From: a virus
Virus record (IMG/VR): IMGVR_UViG_3300046167_000003
Span: 1-28,827 of that record
Direction: 5' to 3' (one strand)
Length of the DNA: 28,827 nucleotides
Both the position numbers and the translations under genes were made by a program. Under the pieces are notes generated by a model. The model had not been told where the DNA came from. It saw nothing but the letters and a program-made list of their open reading frames with translations, and ran no database searches. Shown here one piece after another: positions 16,005 through 23,569 of this stretch (the first letter of the stretch is position 1; every line of letters begins with the position of its first letter).

Positions 16005-16372
16005 GTTGGGATAATTTCACATTAGAAGAGTTTGCTTGTAAGCATTGTGGAGAAAACAAAATAGAACATGAGCTTATAGATGAGCTGCAAAAGCTTAGAA
16101 CTGATTGTGGTTTCCCTTTTAAGATTACAAGTGGTTACAGGTGTGGCGATCACCCTGTAGAAGTAAAGAAATCTAAACCAGGTACACATGCACTTGGATT
16201 AGCAGCAGACATAGGTGTAAGAGGTAAGCAAGCTTTAGAGATATTATCAAAAGCAAGAAACTATGGTTTTACTGGTGTTGGAGTCAATCAAAAAGGTGGA
16301 GCTAGGTTTATACACCTAGACATATCTAAAGACTCTGAAGGTAGACCAAGACCACATATCTGGAGTTACTAA
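16001..16372 (+). CDS. Peptidase M15-type endolysin
   Basis: A 123-residue zinc peptidase predicted to cut peptidoglycan stem peptides at lysis. SGYRCGDHP is followed by GTHALGLAADIG (zinc ligands His and Asp) and FIHLDIS (third ligand His), the order seen in M15 D-Ala-D-Ala-type peptidases. The N-terminal FACKHCGEN is a common Cys pair in marine-phage members. There is no signal peptide, which fits release through the holin. It overlaps the holin by 4 bases and the next gene by 1 base. Confidence 0.9.
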   Translation: MSWDNFTLEEFACKHCGENKIEHELIDELQKLRTDCGFPFKITSGYRCGDHPVEVKKSKPGTHALGLAADIGVRGKQALEILSKARNYGFTGVGVNQKGGARFIHLDISKDSEGRPRPHIWSY

Positions 16373-16611
16373 TGGGACTAGATGGTATGATGTTTTGGAA
16401 TATAATGATGACATTAGTATTCGCTCCAATCATACATGGTATAAGAACCAACGCGACAGAATTAAAAAGAATTGATATACTGCTTAATAAGACTCGCGAA
16501 GAAGTTGCAAAAGATTATGTAACTAAAATGGAACTTACTATAAGTATAGACAGGGTTATAGATCGTTTAGATAAGCTAGACGAAAAAATGGACAAACTAA
16601 TTACAAGTTAA
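16372..16611 (+). CDS. Small membrane/coiled-coil protein of the lysis region
   Basis: A 79-residue protein with an N-terminal hydrophobic stretch (MMFWNIMMTLVFAPIIHGI) and a charged helical remainder with heptad character (IDRVIDRLDKLDEKMDKLI). The position directly after the endolysin is where spanins or holin accessories often lie, but there is no lipobox and no Pro-rich outer-membrane partner, so I do not call it a spanin. The start overlaps the endolysin stop by one base (TAATG). Confidence 0.7.
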   Translation: MGLDGMMFWNIMMTLVFAPIIHGIRTNATELKRIDILLNKTREEVAKDYVTKMELTISIDRVIDRLDKLDEKMDKLITS

Positions 16612-16612
16612 A

Positions 16613-17863
16613 ATGGCAATAACATACAATCCAGAAGAATATATAGCAGCATTAGGCGACCTAACTCCTTTAGTGCGAGATGAAATGGGCGGTATGCAAG
16701 GCGTTGATATCTTAAATCAATTTGCTGGCGGTGGCGGTAGCTACAATATTCCCAATGGTGGATTTGCTAGACCTGTTGCAACAACAGACCCAACTTACAG
16801 TAGTGGTTATGACTATGCGCGTTCTATAGCTGGTGGTATGCCAATGTCACAAGTTATTGCACCAGGCGTAAGTTATTCTCCAGAACAACCAGGTGGTTAT
16901 ACACAGGCAGATCTAAATATAGCTGCTGGCATAACTCCAGCTCCACCTGTATATAAAGAACCTGATGATCCTAGCTTTTTTGGAACTGGTATCGGTGGCG
17001 TAACAATACCTGGCGGCAGAAGAGATAAGATGCCTCCACTAAGAAACATCTTTGGTAATATGCCTGCTACAGTACCTCCAGTACAAGCGCCTCCAGTACA
17101 AGTACCACCACAAGAGTTTGATATAGAGCAGATTCGTCAAGATATAGCTGATTCAGGAATAGACTTTACTAACTTGTTTGGGTTGCCACAAGCGCCAGAC
17201 TTATCACAATTTGTAACTAAAGATGATTTACCTAATGTTAGGGATTTTTCTATAGAAAATTTAGATCTTCCTGACTTCAATGAGTTTGCATTAAGAAAAG
17301 ATTTGCCTGTTTATCAAGAACCTGATTTATCACAGTTTGTAACCAAACAAGACTTACCATCATTAATACCTGATGTACCTAATGGTAGAGATTTTTCTAT
17401 AGATCAGTTTGATCTTCCAGATTTTAGCGAGTTTGCTCTAAGAAAAGATTTACCAGTATATCAAGAGCCAGACTTATCAGGTTTTGCGAGAATAGAGGAT
17501 TTACCCACATTCAATCCTGATGAGCTTAGAAAAGATATAATGATGTCTTTACCAACTTACGAACAACCAGACTTATCTGGTTTTGCAAAAATAGAAGATT
17601 TACCTACGTTTAATCCAGACGAGCTTAGGCAAGATATATTAATGTCTCTACCTGAACAAAAAATGCAAGACTTATCTGGTTTTGTGACTCAAGCAGATAT
17701 TAATAAAGCTATCTCTGGAATTAATATGCCAACTTATGAACAGCCAGACCTGTCTGCGTATGACACAAGACTTGCTGAATTAGAACAAAGTTTAGCAGCA
17801 TTACAACAACCAACTGGCGGTAGGTTTTCTATAAATCAACCACAAGTAAGGGGATTATTCTAA
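16613..17863 (+). CDS. Repeat-rich hypothetical structural protein
   Basis: A 416-residue protein of unknown family. The first ~130 residues are Gly/Pro-rich (FAGGGGSYNIPNGG) and residues 130-170 are Pro-rich. The C-terminal half holds repeated modules of the type PDLSxF(V/A)xxxDLP... with DFSIxxxDLPDFxEFALRKD and YEQPDLSGFAKIEDLPTFNP. The last ~70 residues form a short coiled coil (TRLAELEQSLAALQQ). The position between lysis and capsid genes suggests a virion or assembly protein; that is inference. The first three-quarters exist once, while its 3' end is repeated at 20727-20923 as part of the 3060-bp duplication, which begins inside one of its repeats. Confidence 0.75.
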   Translation: MAITYNPEEYIAALGDLTPLVRDEMGGMQGVDILNQFAGGGGSYNIPNGGFARPVATTDPTYSSGYDYARSIAGGMPMSQVIAPGVSYSPEQPGGYTQADLNIAAGITPAPPVYKEPDDPSFFGTGIGGVTIPGGRRDKMPPLRNIFGNMPATVPPVQAPPVQVPPQEFDIEQIRQDIADSGIDFTNLFGLPQAPDLSQFVTKDDLPNVRDFSIENLDLPDFNEFALRKDLPVYQEPDLSQFVTKQDLPSLIPDVPNGRDFSIDQFDLPDFSEFALRKDLPVYQEPDLSGFARIEDLPTFNPDELRKDIMMSLPTYEQPDLSGFAKIEDLPTFNPDELRQDILMSLPEQKMQDLSGFVTQADINKAISGINMPTYEQPDLSAYDTRLAELEQSLAALQQPTGGRFSINQPQVRGLF

Positions 17864-18130
17864 ATGTCAGTAACACACGAAGAAGTAGTTAAGGCTGCAC
17901 AAGCCGAGCAAATATTAACATCTGATGTTTTTAAAGAAGCCGTAGAAAATCTAAAACAAGAATATATAACACATTGGTTAAACTCAAGAGAGATAGCTGA
18001 TGTTAATGCTAGAGAAGATATCCACAGGTCATTATTACTATTACCAGAGGTCGAAAGGCATCTGCGTATCATTGCCGAGAAAGGTAAACTCACACAAGCC
18101 AATATTAACAAAATTAGAAATATTGGTTAA
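17864..18130 (+). CDS. Conserved hypothetical protein before scaffold, copy 1
   Basis: An 88-residue, mostly helical, charged protein (MSVTHEEVVKAAQAEQILTS). It starts one base after the upstream stop and ends 61 bases before the scaffold. It contains EAVENLKQEYITHWLNSR and VERHLRIIAEKGKLTQANIN. Small helical proteins of this size in this position in podovirus-like phages are sometimes called small terminase or head-assembly factors; I see nothing that decides. Identical protein at 20924. Confidence 0.65.
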   Translation: MSVTHEEVVKAAQAEQILTSDVFKEAVENLKQEYITHWLNSREIADVNAREDIHRSLLLLPEVERHLRIIAEKGKLTQANINKIRNIG

Positions 18131-18191
18131 ACCTTCCCTTTTTACACATTATTAAGCTAAAATACTCTTAAATACATAAGGAGTATTTATT
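18131..18191 (+). promoter_or_regulatory. Intergenic leader with candidate promoter and strong RBS for scaffold
   Basis: The 61-base gap is one of very few non-coding stretches. It holds a pyrimidine-rich run (CCTTCCCTTTTTA), then GCTAAAAT (18156-18163) as a -10-like element without a well-spaced -35, and AAGGAG at 18178 ahead of ATG 18192. The same GCTAAAAT motif occurs 7 bases before the gene at 20218, suggesting a shared phage promoter core. The sequence is repeated at 21191-21251. Confidence 0.35.
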
Positions 18192-19199
18192 ATGGCAATA
18201 ACGGATAAACCGACTGCTTTACAAACTGATAAGGAAATTACTGCCTCGATGTTTGAAAGTTTTTTAACCCCTGAAGAGGACAAGGTTGAAGAAGCGGTCA
18301 CAGAAACAGAAGAAGTAGTAGAAGAAGTTATCGAAGATGATTCTGAATTTGTTGATGAAGAAATTGATCAAGAAATTGCAGATGAGTTAGAAGATGACGA
18401 TGAAGAAGAACTGGATGAAGAACAAACCGATGTTGAAGAGGAAGCTCAGCAACCCCAAACATTTACTGTAAAAGTAGATGGTCAAGAAGTGGAGGTGACG
18501 CAAGAGGAACTCGTCAATGGATATTCTCGTCAGCAAGATTATACGCGCAAAACTCAAGAACTCTCTCAACAGCGTAAGACTATTGAGCAGCAGCAAGCAG
18601 AGTTAGCGCAAAGAGATGCGATTTATTCGCAGTTGTTACCGAAGATGGAGGCCCAGTTAAAGGGCGAATTGGCTAACGAACCAGATTGGAACACTTTGTA
18701 TGAAGATGATCCTGTTGGTTATGTTCGTGAAAAGCAGCTTTGGGATGAAAAGAAAGAGAAGTTGACTGCGGTTAGTGCTGAACAACAAAGGCTTCAACAA
18801 GAAGCACAAGTAAAACAGCAAGCACAAATTCAGCAAATAGTTGAATATGGTCAACAAAAGCTTTTAGAAATTATCCCAGAATGGCAAAATCAAGAGATTG
18901 CGTCACAAGAAAAAGCAGCTATTAGCGAATATGCCGTGAATACTTTAGGTTATACACCTCAAGAAATTCAACAGGTTTATGATTATCGTGCATTGCTTGG
19001 TTTAAGAAACGCTTGGTTAAACTCTAAAACAGTTGAAGCCACGAAGAAGAAACCAACACAAAAAGCACCAGCAAGAGTGGCTAGACCTGGGACAACTAAC
19101 CGACCTAAATCGGCAGCACCTGTAAAGAAAGCGCAACAAAGGTTGGCTAAATCTGGCAAAGTCCAAGATGCAGCTAAAGTTTTTGAACAATTAATTTAA
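18192..19199 (+). CDS. Capsid scaffolding protein, copy 1 (intact)
   Basis: A 335-residue protein with the classic scaffold layout. The N-terminal third is extremely acidic (long Glu/Asp runs around residues 30-85). A Gln/Glu-rich coiled coil follows (about residues 110-230, LSQQRKTIEQQQAELAQRD), and then a basic C-terminus (TKKKPTQKAPARVARPGTTN) of the kind that binds coat protein. It is followed 20 bases later by the major capsid gene. It guides procapsid assembly and is expelled or degraded later. The second copy at 21252 has a one-base insertion that breaks the frame, so this copy is the reference. Confidence 0.88.
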   Translation: MAITDKPTALQTDKEITASMFESFLTPEEDKVEEAVTETEEVVEEVIEDDSEFVDEEIDQEIADELEDDDEEELDEEQTDVEEEAQQPQTFTVKVDGQEVEVTQEELVNGYSRQQDYTRKTQELSQQRKTIEQQQAELAQRDAIYSQLLPKMEAQLKGELANEPDWNTLYEDDPVGYVREKQLWDEKKEKLTAVSAEQQRLQQEAQVKQQAQIQQIVEYGQQKLLEIIPEWQNQEIASQEKAAISEYAVNTLGYTPQEIQQVYDYRALLGLRNAWLNSKTVEATKKKPTQKAPARVARPGTTNRPKSAAPVKKAQQRLAKSGKVQDAAKVFEQLI

Positions 19200-19219
19200 T
19201 TTTATAAAGGAATATAAAA

Positions 19220-20155
19220 ATGGCAAAGGTAACTAACGCATTTGACACATATTCGGCAACAGCTGACAGAGAAGATCTAAGTAATATCATTTACAACATC
19301 TCTCCAATGCAAACTCCGTTTATGTCATCAATCGGAAAAAGAAATATTAAAAACGTAGTGTTTGATTGGCAGACAGAAGTCTTACCTACTCCAAGTTCAG
19401 CTGGTCAGCTAGAAGGTTTTGAGCTATCAAGATCTACTTCTACAGCGACAACTAGAGTAAGTAATGTTGCAATGATCTCATCAAGAGACGCAACTGTAAC
19501 TGGCTCACAAGACGCTTCAGACCCAGCTGGTAAAAGATCAGAAATGGCTCATCAATTAGCTATTATGGCTAAAGCATTGAAAAGAGACATGGAAGAAGCT
19601 TTATGTCAAAACGGTGCTAAAACAACTGGTGACGCTACAACAGCTAGGGTAACTGGTGGTTTTGAATCATGGCTAACATCTAACGTATCCAGAGGTTCTG
19701 GTGGTTCAGGTGCTGGTGGTGGAGCTGCTCCAGTTGACGGAACAGACAGAGACTTAACAGAAGATCTTTTAAAAGGTGTTCTACAAACTATGTTTGGTAA
19801 TGGTGCTGAGCCTTCAATGGCTATTTGTGGACCACATAACAAACAAGTTATCTCTACTTTCACTGGTAGAACTCAAGCTAGACAAATGATCGATGCAAAT
19901 ACTGTAGAAGCTTCAGTATCTGTATACTCTTCTGACTTTGGTGAACTAAAAATCGTTCCATCAAACAGATCAAGAGAAGCATCATTACTATTAGTAGATC
20001 CAGAGTTTGCTAAAGTGTCTTACCTAAGAGACTTTAAAACTGTTGATATTGCTACAATAGGCGATGCCCAAACGAAGATGATCATTACTGAGTTTGGATT
20101 GGAAGTATCTAACGAAGCCGCTCACGGAATCGTTGCTGACTTAAACGAATCATAA
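19220..20155 (+). CDS. Major capsid protein (SU10-like), copy 1
   Basis: A 311-residue coat protein. The sequence MAKVTNAFDTYSATADREDL, then NISPMQTPFMSSIGKRN, VVFDWQTEVLP and RDMEEALCQNGA follows the SU10/DUF5309-type HK97-fold capsid family; length is typical. A Gly-rich loop (RGSGGSGAGGGAAP) sits in the middle. It has an AAAGGA ribosome site 10 bases ahead and follows the scaffold. A hairpin terminator lies 17 bases downstream, as expected for a strongly expressed gene. It differs from copy 2 by silent changes and a few conservative ones near the C-terminus (GDAQTKMIIT versus GDAETKMIVT; NES versus TNS at the end). Confidence 0.92.
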   Translation: MAKVTNAFDTYSATADREDLSNIIYNISPMQTPFMSSIGKRNIKNVVFDWQTEVLPTPSSAGQLEGFELSRSTSTATTRVSNVAMISSRDATVTGSQDASDPAGKRSEMAHQLAIMAKALKRDMEEALCQNGAKTTGDATTARVTGGFESWLTSNVSRGSGGSGAGGGAAPVDGTDRDLTEDLLKGVLQTMFGNGAEPSMAICGPHNKQVISTFTGRTQARQMIDANTVEASVSVYSSDFGELKIVPSNRSREASLLLVDPEFAKVSYLRDFKTVDIATIGDAQTKMIITEFGLEVSNEAAHGIVADLNES

Positions 20156-20172
20156 GTTTAGTCAATTAGCTT

Positions 20173-20201
20173 AAAGGGATGTTTCGGCATCCCTTTTTTT
20201 T
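20173..20201 (+). terminator. Rho-independent terminator after capsid gene, copy 1
   Basis: AAAGGGATG and CATCCCTTT form a stem around a TTTCGG loop, followed by a run of T. It lies just behind the capsid stop. The same structure is repeated at 23234-23262. Confidence 0.88.
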
Positions 20202-20202
20202 G

Positions 20203-20218
20203 TGCTAAAATCTGTCTA
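20203..20218 (+). promoter_or_regulatory. Candidate extended -10 promoter giving a leaderless start, copy 1
   Basis: Directly after the terminator is TGCTAAAAT, an extended -10 form (TG-N-TAAAAT), and 6 bases later the ATG at 20218. Transcription starting about 7 bases past the -10 would begin at or next to the ATG, and no Shine-Dalgarno is visible, so the mRNA may be leaderless. There is no good -35. Repeated at 23264-23279. Confidence 0.4.
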
Positions 20219-20509
20219 TGGCAAAGACAACATTAATAGATCACAAGAAAGGTTATAAGTCTGTATTCGCAACAGAAGATGACAAGGTTGTGTATCACAC
20301 AAAACAGAACATACAACCAACATTAGGACTATGTAAAAAATCTATCTGAATATACACCTGGTAAAGATTTACGTCATGTAGCAGAAATACCAATGGTGGT
20401 ATACCAAAGAGCAGTCCGAGAAGGATGGGCGCAAGATTCTGCACAATGGAAGAAATGGCTAAACCATTCAGATAACAAACCATTTAGAACATGGAAAGGT
20501 AAAGTATGA
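20218..20509 (+). pseudogene. 96-residue gene, copy 1, frameshifted
   Basis: It begins MAKTTLIDHKKGYKSVFATE like the intact gene at 23279. It then shifts at about 20323-20330 (ACATTAGGAC here, ACTTTGGAC there, a net extra base) and stops at 20347 after 43 residues. The rest of the gene continues in the other frame to 20509. The substitutions around the indel argue against a pure homopolymer miscall. Confidence 0.8.
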
Positions 20510-20763
20510 CATACGATGAATTAAAAACTAATATCGCAAACTTCTTAAACAGATCTGATTTAACAGACCAGTTAGACTTCTTTATTGATGCAACTGAATC
20601 AGAGTTTAATAGAAGATTAAGAAACAAAGACATGGTAAAGCGTGCTACTGCTACAGCAGATGGGCAGTACATGAGCCTACCTACTGATTGGTTAGAAGCA
20701 ATTAATGTAGAGATAACATCAAACGCCAGACTTATCTGGTTTTGTGACTCAAGCAGATATTAA
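20506..20763 (+). pseudogene. Truncated head-tail adaptor gene, copy 1
   Basis: The first 73 residues (MTYDELKTNIANFLNRSDLT to VEITSN) match the full adaptor at 23566. At base 20725 the sequence jumps back into the 416-residue gene and reads 12 unrelated residues to a stop. The protein lacks two-thirds of its fold and should be non-functional. It marks the duplication junction. Confidence 0.85.
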
Positions 20764-20923
20764 TAAAGCTATCTCTGGAATTAATATGCCAACTTATGAA
20801 CAGCCAGACCTGTCTGCGTATGACACAAGACTTGCTGAATTAGAACAAAGTTTAGCAGCATTACAACAACCAACTGGCGGTAGGTTTTCTATAAATCAAC
20901 CACAAGTAAGGGGATTATTCTAA
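20727..20923 (+). pseudogene. 3' fragment of the 416-residue repeat protein gene
   Basis: Carries the last ~65 codons of the gene at 16613 (PDLSGFVTQADINKA to VRGLF and stop) without a start or the preceding repeats. It exists only because the duplicated block begins inside that gene. Confidence 0.85.
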
Positions 20924-21190
20924 ATGTCAGTAACACACGAAGAAGTAGTTAAGGCTGCACAAGCCGAGCAAATATTAACATCTGATGTTTTTAAAGAAGC
21001 AGTAGAAAATCTAAAACAAGAATATATAACACATTGGTTAAACTCAAGAGAGATAGCTGATGTTAATGCTAGAGAAGATATCCACAGGTCATTATTACTA
21101 TTACCAGAGGTCGAAAGGCATCTGCGTATCATTGCCGAGAAAGGTAAACTCACACAAGCCAATATTAACAAAATTAGAAATATTGGTTAA
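20924..21190 (+). CDS. Conserved hypothetical protein before scaffold, copy 2
   Basis: An 88-residue protein identical to that at 17864; the DNA has a silent change (GCC to GCA). It is intact, but its upstream gene is only a fragment here. Followed by the same 61-base leader with GCTAAAAT and AAGGAG. Confidence 0.65.
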   Translation: MSVTHEEVVKAAQAEQILTSDVFKEAVENLKQEYITHWLNSREIADVNAREDIHRSLLLLPEVERHLRIIAEKGKLTQANINKIRNIG

Positions 21191-21251
21191 ACCTTCCCTT
21201 TTTACACATTATTAAGCTAAAATACTCTTAAATACATAAGGAGTATTTATT

Positions 21252-22260
21252 ATGGCAATAACGGATAAACCGACTGCTTTACAAACTGATAAGGAAATTA
21301 CTGCCTCGATGTTTGAAAGTTTTTTAACCCCTGAAGAGGACAAGGTTGAAGAAGCGGTCACAGAAACAGAAGAAGTAGTAGAAGAAGTTATCGAAGATGA
21401 TTCTGAATTTGTTGATGAAGAAATTGATCAAGAAATTGCAGATGAGTTAGAAGATGACGATGAAGAAGAACTGGATGAAGAACAAACCGATGTTGAAGAG
21501 GAAGCTCAGCAACCCCAAACATTTACTGTAAAAGTAGATGGTCAAGAAGTGGAGGTGACGCAAGAGGAACTCGTCAACGGATATTCTCGTCAGCAAGATT
21601 ATACGCGCAAAACACAAGAACTCTCTCAACAGCGTAAAACTATTGAGCAGCAGCAAGCAGAGTTAGCGCAAAGAGATGCGATTTATTCGCAGTTGTTACC
21701 GAAGATGGAGGCCCAGTTAAAGGGCGAATTGGCTAACGAACCAGATTGGAACACTTTGTATGAAGATGATCCTGTTGGTTATGTTCGTGAAAAGCAGCTT
21801 TGGGATGAAAAGAAAGAGAAGTTGACTGCGGTTAGTGCTGAACAACAAAGGCTTCAACAAGAAGCACAAGTTAAACAGCAAGCACAAATTCAGCAAATAG
21901 TTGAATATGGTCAACAGAAAGCTTTTAGAAATTATCCCAGAATGGCAAAATCAAGAGATTGCGTCACAAGAAAAAGCAGCTATTAGCGAATATGCCGTGA
22001 ATACTTTAGGTTATACACCTCAAGAAATTCAACAGGTTTATGATTATCGTGCATTGCTTGGTTTAAGAAACGCTTGGTTAAACTCTAAAACAGTTGAAGC
22101 CACGAAGAAGAAACCAACACAAAAAGCACCAGCAAGAGTGGCTAGACCTGGAACAACTAACCGACCTAAATCGGCAGCACCTGTAAAGAAAGCGCAACAA
22201 AGGTTGGCTAAATCTGGCAAAGTCCAAGATGCAGCTAAAGTTTTTGAACAATTAATTTAA
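21252..22260 (+). pseudogene. Capsid scaffolding protein gene, copy 2, frameshifted
   Basis: It matches the scaffold at 18192 through the acidic N-terminus and coiled coil. At about 21916 CAACAGAAAGC replaces CAACAAAAGC, a one-base insertion. The frame then reads AFRNYPRMAKSRDC... to a stop at 21986. The correct frame continues from LLEIIPEWQNQEIASQEKAA to the basic tail and stop at 22260. Without the C-terminal coat-binding tail the short product should not assemble capsids. The gene may be a true pseudogene or intact with a sequencing error. Confidence 0.85.
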
Positions 22261-22280
22261 TTTTATAAAGGAATATAAAA

Positions 22281-23216
22281 ATGGCAAAGGTAACTAACGC
22301 ATTTGACACATATTCGGCAACAGCTGACAGAGAAGATCTAAGTAATATCATTTACAACATCTCTCCAATGCAAACTCCGTTTATGTCATCAATCGGAAAA
22401 AGAAATATTAAAAACGTAGTGTTTGATTGGCAGACAGAAGTCTTACCTACTCCAAGTTCAGCTGGTCAGCTAGAAGGTTTTGAACTATCAAGATCTACTT
22501 CTACAGCGACAACTAGAGTAAGTAATGTTGCAATGATCTCATCAAGAGATGCAACTGTAACTGGCTCACAAGACGCTTCAGACCCAGCTGGTAAAAGATC
22601 AGAAATGGCTCATCAATTAGCTATTATGGCTAAAGCATTGAAAAGAGACATGGAAGAAGCTTTATGTCAAAACGGTGCTAAAACAACTGGTGACGCTACA
22701 ACAGCTAGGGTAACTGGTGGTTTTGAATCATGGCTAACATCTAACGTATCCAGAGGTTCTGGTGGTTCAGGTGCTGGTGGTGGAGCTGCTCCAGTTGACG
22801 GAACAGACAGAGACTTAACAGAAGATCTTTTAAAAGGTGTTCTACAAACTATGTTTGGTAATGGTGCTGAGCCTTCAATGGCTATTTGTGGACCACATAA
22901 CAAACAAGTTATCTCTACTTTCACTGGTAGAACTCAAGCTAGACAAATGATTGATGCAAATACTGTAGAAGCTTCAGTATCTGTATACTCTTCTGACTTT
23001 GGTGAACTAAAAATCGTTCCATCAAACAGATCAAGAGAAGCATCATTACTATTAGTAGATCCAGAGTTTGCTAAAGTATCTTACCTAAGAGACTTTAAAA
23101 CTGTTGATATTGCTACAATAGGCGATGCAGAAACTAAGATGATTGTGACTGAGTTTGGATTGGAAGTATCTAACGAAGCCGCTCACGGAATCGTTGCTGA
23201 CTTAACGAACTCATAA
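22281..23216 (+). CDS. Major capsid protein (SU10-like), copy 2
   Basis: A 311-residue, fully open copy of the capsid gene at 19220. Most nucleotide differences are third-position (for example GAG/GAA, GAC/GAT, ATC/ATT, GTG/GTA). The few protein changes cluster in the last 35 residues (Q to E, I to V, and the final residues TNS). This pattern of silent change shows that both versions come from lineages under protein-level selection. Same ribosome site and same downstream terminator as copy 1. Confidence 0.92.
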   Translation: MAKVTNAFDTYSATADREDLSNIIYNISPMQTPFMSSIGKRNIKNVVFDWQTEVLPTPSSAGQLEGFELSRSTSTATTRVSNVAMISSRDATVTGSQDASDPAGKRSEMAHQLAIMAKALKRDMEEALCQNGAKTTGDATTARVTGGFESWLTSNVSRGSGGSGAGGGAAPVDGTDRDLTEDLLKGVLQTMFGNGAEPSMAICGPHNKQVISTFTGRTQARQMIDANTVEASVSVYSSDFGELKIVPSNRSREASLLLVDPEFAKVSYLRDFKTVDIATIGDAETKMIVTEFGLEVSNEAAHGIVADLTNS

Positions 23217-23233
23217 GTTTAGTCAATTAGCTT

Positions 23234-23262
23234 AAAGGGATGTTTCGGCATCCCTTTTTTTT
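23234..23262 (+). terminator. Rho-independent terminator after capsid gene, copy 2
   Basis: Same stem (AAAGGGATG / CATCCCTTT), TTTCGG loop and T-run as at 20173. Confidence 0.88.
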
Positions 23263-23263
23263 G

Positions 23264-23279
23264 TGCTAAAATCTGTCTA
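23264..23279 (+). promoter_or_regulatory. Candidate extended -10 promoter, copy 2
   Basis: TGCTAAAAT followed by CTGTCT and ATG, as at 20203. A terminator directly followed by a promoter would separate capsid expression from the connector and tail genes. Confidence 0.4.
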
Positions 23280-23569
23280 TGGCAAAGACAACATTAATAG
23301 ATCATAGAAAAGGTTATAAGTCTGTATTCGCAACAGAAGATGACAAGGTTGTGTATCACACAAAACAGAACATACAACCAACTTTGGACTATGTAAAAAA
23401 TCTATCTGAATATACACCTGGTAAAGATTTACGTCATGTAGCAGAAATACCAATGGTGGTATACCAAAGAGCAGTCCGAGAAGGATGGGCGCAAGATTCT
23501 GCACAATGGAAGAAATGGCTAAACCATTCAGATAACAAACCATTTAGAACATGGAAAGGTAAAGTATGA
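23279..23569 (+). CDS. Conserved hypothetical 96-residue phage protein
   Basis: Intact version of the broken gene at 20218. It begins MAKTTLIDHRKGYKSVFATE and is rich in charged and aromatic residues (VVYHTKQNIQPTLDYVKNLS, EGWAQDSAQWKKWLNHSD). No membrane segment or signal peptide. The position between capsid and adaptor suggests a head-completion or virion-associated role, but I do not recognise the family. The TGA overlaps the adaptor start (ATGA). There is no Shine-Dalgarno. Confidence 0.75.
   Translation: MAKTTLIDHRKGYKSVFATEDDKVVYHTKQNIQPTLDYVKNLSEYTPGKDLRHVAEIPMVVYQRAVREGWAQDSAQWKKWLNHSDNKPFRTWKGKV

Larger units (their letters stand above)
17666..20725 (+). repeat. 3060-bp tandem direct repeat, copy 1 (scaffold-capsid block)
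   Basis: The block recurs immediately at 20726-23785. It begins inside the repeat region of the 416-residue gene and ends inside the adaptor gene after AGATAACATCAAACG. It carries the 88-residue gene, scaffold, capsid gene, terminator, 96-residue gene and the adaptor 5' part. Differences between copies are mostly silent, with single-base indels in the scaffold (copy 2) and the 96-residue gene (copy 1). Confidence 0.95.

Noticed and set aside
16372-16611. Spanin gene next to the endolysin
   Set aside because: It has a TM helix and coiled coil but no lipobox partner or overlapping outer-membrane spanin; left as unknown.
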